Shown one piece after another: positions 51,729-60,273 of a DNA stretch of 64,000 bases. Positions within the stretch are counted from its first letter, which is position 1, and the number at the start of each line of letters is the position of its first letter. The position numbers were made by a program, and so were the translations under genes. Below the pieces are notes generated by a model that saw nothing but the letters and a program-made list of their open reading frames with translations, searched no databases and had not been told where the DNA came from. Origin of the DNA: DATGMS01 sp035303945 (lineage in GTDB: Bacteria > Bacteroidota > Bacteroidia > Cytophagales > Cyclobacteriaceae). The stretch spans positions 1 through 64,000 of the forward strand of contig DATGQZ010000065.1 of assembly GCA_035303945.1 (NCBI GenBank), given 5' to 3'.

Positions 51729-52532
51729 AATAGGTTTATTTAGCTCATCGAGCTTTCGGTTGATCTCTGTAATACCATAGCCGATCTGCTGTAATGTTAG
51801 TATCTCCATGGGGAATTCCTGGGTCATATAATATTCAAATTTCCATATTTCTTTGATTTCCTCTGCTCCTACTTCATAAGGCGTATAGATCGGGTTTAGC
51901 GACCGGAGCAAAAAGGTGCGTTTGTTCGGCAAGAAAGTAACCATTTTAAAACTGATTCCTTCCGTAGTAGTCACAATGATACAGGGGATTTCTTTGGTGA
52001 TTCGCCACTCGGATAAGTAGGATCCGATGATATAGGCGCCTTCTGGTACAGGCAACATACTGTCCCCTTCTGTCTGAAACATCCTGTATTTTTTATCATT
52101 GGGAAGATTGGGAAGCCTAAATGTGGGGAGGGTTTCCAAAAAGGTGGGATCACCAAAGCCTGCCAAATAACCCGCTTTAGCTTTGAGTGGTACCATTTCA
52201 ATATTGTCTTCGTTTTCAGGGCTTACCGTTGTGGCAAGGATGCGGATCTGTGAACCACTTAGATAATTGTCACTTCCCGCCTCAAGTTCTTGGATTTTAG
52301 CTTCGCTAAGGGTTCCTAACTGAATCCGCAACAAGGTATCAACAGACATTTTAAAATAATCCGCAAACCTGAGAAGGTCTTCTATGCTGGGCGATTTGGT
52401 CTGTCCTGATTCCAAAGCATTAATTTTTGAGCGGGTCAAAGAAAATGCCTTTGCAAGTTGCTCCTGCGTCATTCTAAGGCGTTCCCGAAGGAATTTCAAA
52501 TTTTCCGCAAAAAAGTTTGTTGGCTTTCCCAT
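51714..52532 (-). CDS. HTH-S24 (LexA/UmuD-like) self-cleaving repressor
   Basis: 272 residues. An XRE-type HTH (about 10-65, LRMTQEQLAKAFSLTRSKINALESG) is joined by a linker to an S24 peptidase domain. The scissile Ala120-Gly121 is in KAKAGYLAG, the nucleophile is Ser158 in EGDSMLP, and the general base is Lys196 in GISFKMV. The spacings (38 and 38) match UmuD and LexA closely. About 70 further residues form a C-terminal tail with a coiled-coil tendency. It is divergent from imuA-imuB-dnaE2, with 71 bp between them holding an inverted repeat. It probably represses itself and the mutasome until DNA damage triggers self-cleavage. It is not a classical LexA because the DNA-binding domain is XRE-type. 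Confidence 0.9.
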   Translation of the reverse strand: MGKPTNFFAENLKFLRERLRMTQEQLAKAFSLTRSKINALESGQTKSPSIEDLLRFADYFKMSVDTLLRIQLGTLSEAKIQELEAGSDNYLSGSQIRILATTVSPENEDNIEMVPLKAKAGYLAGFGDPTFLETLPTFRLPNLPNDKKYRMFQTEGDSMLPVPEGAYIIGSYLSEWRITKEIPCIIVTTTEGISFKMVTFLPNKRTFLLRSLNPIYTPYEVGAEEIKEIWKFEYYMTQEFPMEILTLQQIGYGITEINRKLDELNKPIKKRS

Positions 52533-52557
52533 CTATTTTTGGTATTTTTATGGCCAG

Positions 52558-52584
52558 ATATTTGGCATTATTTGTGTCAAATAT
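52558..52584. promoter_or_regulatory. Candidate operator between the S24 repressor gene and imuA
   Basis: ATATTTG (52558-52564) and CAAATAT (52578-52584) form a perfect inverted repeat with a 13-bp spacer. On the minus strand the right arm is part of TATATTTG (52578-52585), an exact -7 box for the repressor gene. A protein bound here would block that promoter and probably the divergent imuA promoter. A further TTTGGTATTTTT/TTTGGCATTATTT direct repeat overlaps the region. Confidence 0.6.
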
Positions 52585-52603
52585 AATAAAAACTGTTTAA
52601 AGA

Positions 52604-53341
52604 ATGAAAGCGATGGATGGAAAAAAAGCAGTTTTGCAACGATTGAAAGCTGAAATTATGGCTTTGGAGAAATTTCCCATGCCCAAATCAGCACAACAAG
52701 CTTCTTTAGGCTTGGGCCCGATGGAAGCTTCTTTTACTGGGAATAATTTTCCGGTTGGTGTTGTTCACGAATTGATCAGTAGGGACAGCATAGATGCGGT
52801 CTCTACCAATGGATTTATTGCTGCATTATTGGGGAAATTGATGCGCAAAAAAGACTACTGCCTATGGATCAGTAATCAAAGGACCATATTTCCTCCAGGC
52901 TTAAGCACTTTTGGGGTCAGACCTGACCGTTTCATTTTTATAGATATCAAAAAGGAAAGCGACGTATTATGGGCGGTCGAGCAGGGGTTAAAATGCAGCG
53001 GATTGGCGGCAGTAATAGGGGAATTGAAAGACATCACTTTTGCCCAATCCCAACGGCTTCAGTTGGCGGTGGAAAAGAGCAGGGTTACGGGTTTTTTGCA
53101 CCGTTATCAGCCGAGGAGCGAACATGCGTTGGCCTGTGCCACCCGGTGGAAAATCAGCTCCTTGCCCAGTGAATCCATAGAAGGCTTGCCAGGTTTGGGC
53201 TTTCCTCGGTGGAATGTAGCACTGATCAAGGTACGCAACGGAAGACCGGGCTCATGGCGAATGGAATGGAGGGATGGTGGCTTTCATCCTGTTGCAGTGG
53301 AGGACTTGTTAGAAAGAGCAAATGATCAACATTATGCCTAA
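52604..53341 (+). CDS. imuA: ImuA-like RecA/SulA-type protein of the mutasome
   Basis: 245 residues (a second ATG at 52613 is possible). A RecA-like core without a clear Walker A: FPVGVVHELISRD (about 50), NGFIAALLGKLMRKKDYCLWIS, then FGVRPDRFIFIDIKKESDVLWAVEQGL and the RecA-like FLHRYQP. It matches the ImuA family, which acts with ImuB and DnaE2 in damage-induced mutagenesis and likely binds RecA filaments. It overlaps imuB by 8 bp or more. The three genes form one operon behind a shared operator. Confidence 0.88.
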   Translation: MKAMDGKKAVLQRLKAEIMALEKFPMPKSAQQASLGLGPMEASFTGNNFPVGVVHELISRDSIDAVSTNGFIAALLGKLMRKKDYCLWISNQRTIFPPGLSTFGVRPDRFIFIDIKKESDVLWAVEQGLKCSGLAAVIGELKDITFAQSQRLQLAVEKSRVTGFLHRYQPRSEHALACATRWKISSLPSESIEGLPGLGFPRWNVALIKVRNGRPGSWRMEWRDGGFHPVAVEDLLERANDQHYA

Positions 53342-54830
53342 GCGTTTTTTGTCCTTATGTTTCCACAGTCTTAGCACAGACTGGCTGGTCATCAAAAAGC
53401 CGGAGTTAAAAGGAAAGGCTTTTGTTTTGGCTATTCCTGAACGCGGAAGGATGTTGGTTCATGCCAGTAGTAAAGAGGCGCTTGATCGGGGAATATTTCC
53501 GGGGATGGTGGTGGCTGATGCCCGGGCGCTTTTTCCCTCTTTAGAAGTATTTGATCATGATCCTCAGCTGGAAGGCAGGTTATTAACAGCCTTGGCCAGA
53601 TGGTGCATACGGTATACACCTGTTTCGGCAGTAGACTTTCCGGATGGAATTATTTTAGATATTTCAGGATGTGCTCATTTATGGGGAGGGGAAACTGCTT
53701 ATTTGGAAGATATATGTTTTACCCTTAGAAATAAAGGGTATAGTCTGAGTGCTGCCATCGCGGATACCATCGGTGCGGCTTGGGCTATAGCAAGATATGG
53801 CCAAGGCATTAGGATTGCTGCACCGGAAAGACAAAGAGAATGTCTCTTACCACTGCCTCCAGCTTCCTTACGTCTGGAGCCCAACCTTCTGCAGCTGATG
53901 AAAAAGCTGGGATTTAAAAATATTGGTCAATTTATCGATCTACCGCCATCTACTTTACGCCGTCGATTTGGAGAAGGACTTCTTGTCCGGTTAGGTCAGG
54001 CTTTGGGTACAGAATATGAGTTTGTGGAGCCCGTTCAGCCTGTGAAATCCTATAGGGAAGAACTTTCTTGCATGGAGCCTATTTTTACCCTTACAGGCAT
54101 AGAGTTGGCTCTCAAGCGTCTGCTGGAAGTATTATGCAGGAGATTGGTCAAAGAAGGCAAAGGATTGCGTACTGGGGTGTTTAGTGGTTTGAGGGTTGAC
54201 GGTGAAATTGTCCACATCAGTATAGGCACTGGAAGTGCCTCCCAGCGTCCCAGCCATCTCTTCAAATTGTTTGAACTTAAATTATCTACTTTGGCCCCCG
54301 GGATGGGAATTGAGTTATTTACGCTTGAAGCTCCTTTGGTGGAAGATATGGAGGGAGTGCAGGAATCCTTGTGGGATGCTGTCAACCATGATCAACAAGC
54401 TATTGTGGAGCTGCTGGACAATATTGCTGGTAAGGTAGGGATGGATGCTATTCACCGTTATTTGCCTCAGGAATACCATTGGCCGGAGCGGTCCATCAAG
54501 CCCGTGCCTTTCTTGCAGGGACAGCCGGACAAGCCTTGGCCTTCGGGAATTTCGCGCCCGCTGCATCTTTTGCCGCAGCCCGAACCTATCTCAGTGATGG
54601 TGCATTTGCCGGACTACCCTCCCCGCCACTTTCGCTACAAAGGCAAGATTTACAAAGTTGTCAAGGCTGATGGCCCGGAGAGGATAGAGCAGGAGTGGTG
54701 GCTCCATAATGGTCCACCGCGGGACTATTACCGTGTCGAAGATGAAGAAGGTATTCGTTATTGGGTATTTAGGCTAGGCCTATATGGTGAAGGGGAACCG
54801 CAATGGTTTCTGCACGGCCTATTTGCCTAA
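53334..54830 (+). CDS. imuB: ImuB, Y-family polymerase-like mutasome adaptor (inactive)
   Basis: 498 residues from the ATG at 53334 (MPKRFLSLCFHSL); an upstream ATG at 53322 would add four residues. The Y-family fold is recognisable (GMVVADARALFPSLEVF, WCIRYTPVSAVDFPDGIILDISG, YSLSAAIADTIGAAWAIARYG). The catalytic acidic residues of the DxD and SxDE motifs are not present, as expected for ImuB. A long C-terminal region (about 350-498) with PEPISVMVHLPDYPPRHFRY carries the adaptor part. ImuB links ImuA, DnaE2 and the beta clamp. A clear clamp-binding pentapeptide was not identified. Confidence 0.88.
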   Translation: MPKRFLSLCFHSLSTDWLVIKKPELKGKAFVLAIPERGRMLVHASSKEALDRGIFPGMVVADARALFPSLEVFDHDPQLEGRLLTALARWCIRYTPVSAVDFPDGIILDISGCAHLWGGETAYLEDICFTLRNKGYSLSAAIADTIGAAWAIARYGQGIRIAAPERQRECLLPLPPASLRLEPNLLQLMKKLGFKNIGQFIDLPPSTLRRRFGEGLLVRLGQALGTEYEFVEPVQPVKSYREELSCMEPIFTLTGIELALKRLLEVLCRRLVKEGKGLRTGVFSGLRVDGEIVHISIGTGSASQRPSHLFKLFELKLSTLAPGMGIELFTLEAPLVEDMEGVQESLWDAVNHDQQAIVELLDNIAGKVGMDAIHRYLPQEYHWPERSIKPVPFLQGQPDKPWPSGISRPLHLLPQPEPISVMVHLPDYPPRHFRYKGKIYKVVKADGPERIEQEWWLHNGPPRDYYRVEDEEGIRYWVFRLGLYGEGEPQWFLHGLFA

Positions 54831-54877
54831 AAGTGAATTCAATCTTTTTTTATTTTATCGCTAATTATTTCCCCTCT

Positions 54878-57800
54878 ATGGACTATTCAGAGCTACAGGT
54901 AACCACCAATTTTTCCTTTCTGCGGGGCGGATCCCATCCGGAGGAATTTGTTGATCGAGCCATAGCACTGGGGTACAAAGAAATTGCTGTCACGGATCGC
55001 AATACTCTGGCGGGTATTGTGCGGGCTTATACAGCTGCAAAAGGTAAAGCTATACGCTTTATCCCAGGATGCCGTCTAGACCTGTTGGATGGACCTAGTC
55101 TTTTGGCTTATCCGACGGATAAGGAAGCCTATGCCCACCTATCTTCCATATTGACAAAGGGTAACCTCCGGGCAGAAAAGGGAGAATGCCATCTTTATAA
55201 GGAGGATGTCTATGAGCAGTCAAAAGGCCTAAAGTTTATTGTTATACCCCCTGACCACCTGAATGAGCATTATGAGTTTGACCCAGGTTTTGTTAAAACA
55301 TTGATGGAATACAAAGAGGCATTTAATCAGGATATATACCTGCGGGCAAGCTTTTCCTATAGTGGAGATGACCATAAGAAGCTATATCGCCTATCCCAAT
55401 TAGCAGCTCAGTTGGAGGCTCCCATGGTGGCTACCAATGATGTTTATTATCATGTGAAGGAAAGGAGGGAGCTGCAGGATATTCTTACCTGCATCCGAGA
55501 AAAATGTACCATTCACCATGCTGGATTTCTTCTGCATGCCAATGCGGAACGCTACTTAAAGCCACTCGAAGAAATGCATCGCTTGTTTAGGGAATTTCCG
55601 GATGCGATTTACAGGAATAAAGAAATTGCAGAGGCCTGTCAGTTTTCATTGGACCAGTTGAAATACCAATATCCGGAAGAGATCACCAGTGGGGGGCGTA
55701 AGCCTCAGGATGAACTGATACATTTGACATGGGAAGGTGCTAAGGAACGATTTGGCGATCATATTCCAAAAAATATCCAGTCGACCCTTCAGTATGAACT
55801 GGATTTTATACAGCAAAAAAACTATGCTTCCTATTTTTTGACAGTATATGATCTGGTTCGGTTTGCCAGAGAGAGGGGGATACTCTGTCAAGGACGTGGT
55901 TCTGCGGCCAATTCGGTGGTGTGTTATTGTTTAGGCATCACTTCCGTAGATCCATCTAAATTCAAATTGCTTTTTGCCCGCTTTATGTCTGATGCAAGGA
56001 ATGAACCTCCGGATATTGATGTGGATTTTGAACATGAGCGCCGGGAAGATGTGATGCAATATATTTATGAAAAATATGGAAGAGACCGGGCCGGGATAGT
56101 TGCTACCGTCACACGGGTGCATTGGAAAGGAGCGGTAAGGGATGTGGGCAAGGCCATGGGCTTATCTTTGGATGCCGTGGATAAACTTTCCAAATCTGAG
56201 TATGAATATACCCACGAATGGCTGGAGAAGGGGGAATTGTCAATGCAGGGCTTTGACTCCAAGGATGCGCATCTGCGGAAAGTCCTAGAGCTCACTACTG
56301 CTTATATCAGCTTCCCGCGACAACTGGGCCAACATACAGGGGGATTTGTCATTACGCGCGACAAGCTTTCCGATCTATGTCCTGTGTTAAATGCAAGGAT
56401 GGAAAACCGGACCTGTATAGAGTGGGATAAGGATGATATTGATGCTTTAGGCTTTTTAAAAGTAGATGTTTTGGCCTTAGGCATGCTGACTTGCATTCGT
56501 AAAGGTTTTGATTTGGCCAAAGCCCATTATGGCTTAGACCTCACCTTAGCCAATATTCCCCAAGATGATCCAAAGGTGTATGACATGGTCAGTCATGCGG
56601 ATACCATTGGAGTATTCCAGATCGAAAGTAGGGCACAGATGTCCATGTTGCCTCGGTTGCGCCCCAGGGAATTTTATGATTTGGTCATAGAAGTGGCCAT
56701 CGTACGGCCTGGCCCTATTCAGGGCGATATGGTCCATCCTTATTTGAGAAGACGGAATGGTGAAGAAGACGTTGAATATCCTTCCCAAGAACTAGAGGAA
56801 ATCCTGGGAAGAACCCTTGGTGTACCTTTGTTTCAGGAACAGGCCATGGAAATTGCCATCGTGGCTGCAGGATTTACGCCTGCAGAAGCAGATGGGCTGA
56901 GAAGGAGCATGGCCACTTTTAAAGCAAAGGGTTTGGTAAGCCAGTATCACAAAAAGCTGGTAGAGGGAATGGTGGCTAAAGGATATCAGGAAGAGTTTGC
57001 TCAAAGGGTTTTTAAGCAGTTGGAAGGGTTTGGAAGTTATGGTTTCCCTGAAAGTCATGCTGCAAGCTTTGCCTTGTTGGTATATGTGTCCTCATGGATC
57101 AAATGTCATTATCCGGATGTATTTGCTGCGGCCCTTTTAAATAGCCAACCTATGGGCTTTTACCAGCCGGCACAGCTTGTTATTGATGCCCGCAAGCATG
57201 GCGTGCAGGTAAAACCCATAGATGTCAATTTCTCTATTTGGGATCACAGTCTAGAAGAACAAGTAGGGAAATTCCGGTCTCTTCGATTAGGATTTAGACA
57301 AATAAAGGGCATTCGAGAAGAGGATATTGCTATACTGGTTGCCAACAGAACCAAACCTTACGCACATATTTTAGAACTTATAAATGCTGGGGTAAATGAA
57401 TCTGCTTTAGAACGCTTGGCGGATGCTGATGCATTTCGTTCCTTGGGTTTGGAAAGACGTGATGCATTATGGCAAATCGCAGCCCTGAACGGACGGCCAG
57501 TGGGCATATTTAAGGAACTGCCCCCCTCTGATGATCCACCAATAGCTCTTCCTCCTCTGTCGGCTATGGAACAGGTAGTTCAGGATTATGGGACGACCTC
57601 CTTGTCTCTAAAAGCCCATCCGGTCAGTTTAATTCGCCATGAGTTAAACAGGTTGCAAATTACACCAACAGGATCTCTTCCTAATCTAAAAAATGCGAGC
57701 TTGGTCAATGTCTGCGGCTTGATCACGGTGCGGCAGCGACCGGGAACTGCCAAAGGTGTGCTGTTTATTACCATAGAAGATGAAACCGGGTATGCTAATT

Positions 57801-58078
57801 TGGTCGTGTGGGCAAAAACTTTTGAAAAATACCGCCAGGTGATTCTTCAATCCAAGCTGCTAATGGTAAGGGGGAAGATTCAGGTAGAGGGGGAAGTCAT
57901 ACATGTCATTGTCCATTCGTGTCACAACCTGACCGGATTGATGCAGCTCGCTGCAGAATCAAGGGATATTGGTGCTGTGGCTAATCCACAATCATCCAAA
58001 CTGAAAAAACTGGCGGAGAAAGGTTCTTCAGGTAAACTGGTGCAGGGTCAATTATTTCCTTCCCGGGATTTTAGATAA
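54878..58078 (+). CDS. dnaE2: Error-prone DNA polymerase III alpha subunit DnaE2 (ImuC)
   Basis: 1066 residues from ATG 54878 (MDYSELQVTTNFSFL), where the PHP domain begins; an upstream frame adds 25 unconserved residues. The polymerase Asp pair is in PDIDVDF (about 378-384) and the third in FLKVDVLALGML (about 528). A gap-rich finger domain, a helix-hairpin-helix and a C-terminal OB fold (LVNVCGLITVRQRPGTAKGV) follow. This is the translesion polymerase of the ImuA-ImuB-DnaE2 mutasome. It is 47 bp from imuB. A main replicative dnaE is expected elsewhere. Confidence 0.95.
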   Translation: MDYSELQVTTNFSFLRGGSHPEEFVDRAIALGYKEIAVTDRNTLAGIVRAYTAAKGKAIRFIPGCRLDLLDGPSLLAYPTDKEAYAHLSSILTKGNLRAEKGECHLYKEDVYEQSKGLKFIVIPPDHLNEHYEFDPGFVKTLMEYKEAFNQDIYLRASFSYSGDDHKKLYRLSQLAAQLEAPMVATNDVYYHVKERRELQDILTCIREKCTIHHAGFLLHANAERYLKPLEEMHRLFREFPDAIYRNKEIAEACQFSLDQLKYQYPEEITSGGRKPQDELIHLTWEGAKERFGDHIPKNIQSTLQYELDFIQQKNYASYFLTVYDLVRFARERGILCQGRGSAANSVVCYCLGITSVDPSKFKLLFARFMSDARNEPPDIDVDFEHERREDVMQYIYEKYGRDRAGIVATVTRVHWKGAVRDVGKAMGLSLDAVDKLSKSEYEYTHEWLEKGELSMQGFDSKDAHLRKVLELTTAYISFPRQLGQHTGGFVITRDKLSDLCPVLNARMENRTCIEWDKDDIDALGFLKVDVLALGMLTCIRKGFDLAKAHYGLDLTLANIPQDDPKVYDMVSHADTIGVFQIESRAQMSMLPRLRPREFYDLVIEVAIVRPGPIQGDMVHPYLRRRNGEEDVEYPSQELEEILGRTLGVPLFQEQAMEIAIVAAGFTPAEADGLRRSMATFKAKGLVSQYHKKLVEGMVAKGYQEEFAQRVFKQLEGFGSYGFPESHAASFALLVYVSSWIKCHYPDVFAAALLNSQPMGFYQPAQLVIDARKHGVQVKPIDVNFSIWDHSLEEQVGKFRSLRLGFRQIKGIREEDIAILVANRTKPYAHILELINAGVNESALERLADADAFRSLGLERRDALWQIAALNGRPVGIFKELPPSDDPPIALPPLSAMEQVVQDYGTTSLSLKAHPVSLIRHELNRLQITPTGSLPNLKNASLVNVCGLITVRQRPGTAKGVLFITIEDETGYANLVVWAKTFEKYRQVILQSKLLMVRGKIQVEGEVIHVIVHSCHNLTGLMQLAAESRDIGAVANPQSSKLKKLAEKGSSGKLVQGQLFPSRDFR

Positions 58079-58228
58079 CCTGCCCTTAAACGGTATTGCC
58101 GGCTAGATTCACAAACGCTTTTTCAACTCTTGGGATAAAATAGTATAGTCATTGGACAAGAAGGAATAATGGTCTTAGCATTTAAAATCGCATTTTTGTT
58201 TTGATACACTAAATCCAATAACCTAGCT

Positions 58229-59383
58229 ATGTACATACGCGCATTTCTGTTTTTATTTCTGCTAATAATAAGCTGGGCTACATATGCCCAACAGGAAGGC
58301 AGGCATATTGAACACAAGATCCTGTTTCAACAAAATGGTAAATATGGCGGTTGGCCTGCCAATCATGGGGTTTGGGTATGGGAGGACGAGATACTGGTGG
58401 GTTTTGTGGCAGCCTCCTATAAACAGTCCAATGCTGGTCTGCATACTTATGACCCTAGTACTGCCGAAAGTCATTATGCACGTAGTTTGGACGGTGGAGA
58501 AACTTGGAGTATTCAGGATGCTTATTCTCTAGGTCAAAAGGCATGGGGGCATGATAACAATATTTCTAAGAACAGAGCTGATCCACCAGCCAAATTAAAA
58601 GAAGCTATGCCGGACTTTACTGCTCCCGGTTTCGTCTTAACCTTTTTGAGGCACAACAATAATTACGGTCCTTCCCACTTTTATTATTCGGAAAATAAAG
58701 GAGCCTTGTGGAAAGGCCCATATAATTTTCCAAATATGGGTACACCCGGTATTGCCAACCGCACCGATTATCATGTGGAGGATAAGCAGACATTAGCGGT
58801 TTTTGTGACGAGTGCCAAATCCAATTCCAGAGAGGGGAGGGTTGGTTTTTCAAGAACAAAAGATGGCGGCCTAACTTGGGAACTGGTGTCTTGGATTACA
58901 GAAGAGCATGGGGGATTTGATATTATGCCATCTTCTTTGCGTCTTTCGGATACAGAATGGTTGACCACGATTAGAACCCGCTATGAAAATGGCCAAAATT
59001 TAATTACCAGCTATAGGTCCACGGACAATGGAAATACGTGGAGGAGATTGAAAGATCCTGTTCCTGATACCGGAAGAGGAGGCTCTCCTCCGGCTTTGCT
59101 CCAACTGAAAGATGGCAGATTGGCACTAGGCTATATTCACAGGAGTGAGTTTGGATCTCGTGTTCATGTACGGTTTAGCAGCGACCGTGGAGAATCTTGG
59201 AGCGATGAGATTATTCTCCGCAGTGGTGATGGTGCCAATAGGGACGTAGGATATCCCCGTATGGTGCAGCGGAAGGACGGTAAGTTGGTGATGATTTATT
59301 ACTGGAACAACGTTTTGGATCAAGATGCCAAGCCTTATCGGTATATTGCCGCCACCATTTTTGATCCGGAAACTTATAAATAA
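58229..59383 (+). CDS. Secreted BNR/sialidase-like protein
   Basis: 384 residues with a signal peptide ending YAQ (about residue 20). Asp-box-like repeats recur through the protein: ARSLDGGETWS, YSENKGALWK, SRTKDGGLTWE, YRSTDNGNTWRR and RFSSDRGESWSD, which mark a six-bladed sialidase propeller. Several arginines that could form the sialidase triad are present (for example in TTIRTRY and YPRMVQRKDGK), but I could not assign them firmly. It may cleave a sialic-acid-like or other sugar, or be a lectin-like BNR protein. It stands alone, with a 150-bp gap before it. Confidence 0.85.
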   Translation: MYIRAFLFLFLLIISWATYAQQEGRHIEHKILFQQNGKYGGWPANHGVWVWEDEILVGFVAASYKQSNAGLHTYDPSTAESHYARSLDGGETWSIQDAYSLGQKAWGHDNNISKNRADPPAKLKEAMPDFTAPGFVLTFLRHNNNYGPSHFYYSENKGALWKGPYNFPNMGTPGIANRTDYHVEDKQTLAVFVTSAKSNSREGRVGFSRTKDGGLTWELVSWITEEHGGFDIMPSSLRLSDTEWLTTIRTRYENGQNLITSYRSTDNGNTWRRLKDPVPDTGRGGSPPALLQLKDGRLALGYIHRSEFGSRVHVRFSSDRGESWSDEIILRSGDGANRDVGYPRMVQRKDGKLVMIYYWNNVLDQDAKPYRYIAATIFDPETYK

Positions 59384-59403
59384 GCATGCTTTTCTACCCG
59401 CTG

Positions 59404-59429
59404 AAGCCCTTGGTCAAACATGGGCTTTT
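59404..59429 (+). terminator. Probable terminator of the BNR protein gene
   Basis: AAGCCC and GGGCTT form a 6-bp stem (extended with one mismatch) around a 12-nt loop, followed by TTCC. Moderate. Confidence 0.5.
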
Positions 59430-59586
59430 CCTATTTTAGAAAAGGACTCCAAGGAGAAGTACATATTATCATCTATAGATAAATCATTAATTTAGCTGTT
59501 GAATATAACTGATCCTTTGGATAAGGACAAAGGGAGAACTACTGAAAGAGGTATCCTGTTATCCCCATGATTCATGATTCATCAAC

Positions 59587-60270
59587 ATGCTTAAAAAAGA
59601 ACGATATAAAGCTTTTGTAGATTACTTTTCAGCAAATATGCCGGTGGCGGAAACAGAGCTGGTATATGAAAATCCCTTTCAACTGTTGGTTGCGGTGGTG
59701 TTGTCGGCGCAGTGTACTGATAAAAGAATCAATATGGTTACACCTGCTCTTTTTCGGGATTTTCCGACGCCCATGCATTTAGCTGCCTCCAATTTTGATG
59801 AACTATATCCTTACATAAAATCTGTGTCTTACCCCAACAATAAGACCAAGCATTTACTGGGCTTGGGGAAGATGTTGGTCGAAGAGTTCAATGGGGAAAT
59901 ACCTTCCACAGTAAATGAATTGGTCAAGCTGCCCGGGGTTGGACGAAAGACCGCCAATGTTATCACTTCTGTAGTTTGGAATCAGCCCAATATGCCCGTG
60001 GATACGCATGTGTATCGGGTTTCCAAACGCCTTGGCTTAGTGCCAATGACTGCCAAGACCCCGCTAGAGGTAGAAAAGCATTTGATCAAGAATCTGCCTG
60101 CTAGCGTAGTCAGCAAAGCGCATCATTGGCTGATTTTACATGGCAGGTATGTATGCTTAGCCAGAAGACCTAAATGTGAATCCTGTCCCATCACTTATTT
60201 CTGTAAATATTTTGATAAAAATAAGGTTACCATGCAGTTGGAAAAAGATTTAATCGATGGGGAAAGCTGA
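59587..60270 (+). CDS. nth: Endonuclease III (DNA glycosylase/AP lyase)
   Basis: 227 residues. The helix-hairpin-helix is LVKLPGVGRKTANVI (about 116-130) with the catalytic Lys in GRKTAN, the catalytic Asp in MPVDTHVYRVSKRLGL, and the [4Fe-4S] loop C-x6-C-x2-C-x5-C in CLARRPKCESCPITYFC. It removes oxidised pyrimidines in base-excision repair. It leads a tight run with asnB (3 bp gap) and a glycosyltransferase, an odd grouping that is probably historical. Confidence 0.95.
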   Translation: MLKKERYKAFVDYFSANMPVAETELVYENPFQLLVAVVLSAQCTDKRINMVTPALFRDFPTPMHLAASNFDELYPYIKSVSYPNNKTKHLLGLGKMLVEEFNGEIPSTVNELVKLPGVGRKTANVITSVVWNQPNMPVDTHVYRVSKRLGLVPMTAKTPLEVEKHLIKNLPASVVSKAHHWLILHGRYVCLARRPKCESCPITYFCKYFDKNKVTMQLEKDLIDGES

Positions 60271-60273
60271 GGT

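Noticed and set aside
58229..59383. BNR protein as part of the SusC/SusD locus
   Set aside because: It is 6.5 kb away behind a terminator and the mutasome operon, so no operon link is supported.
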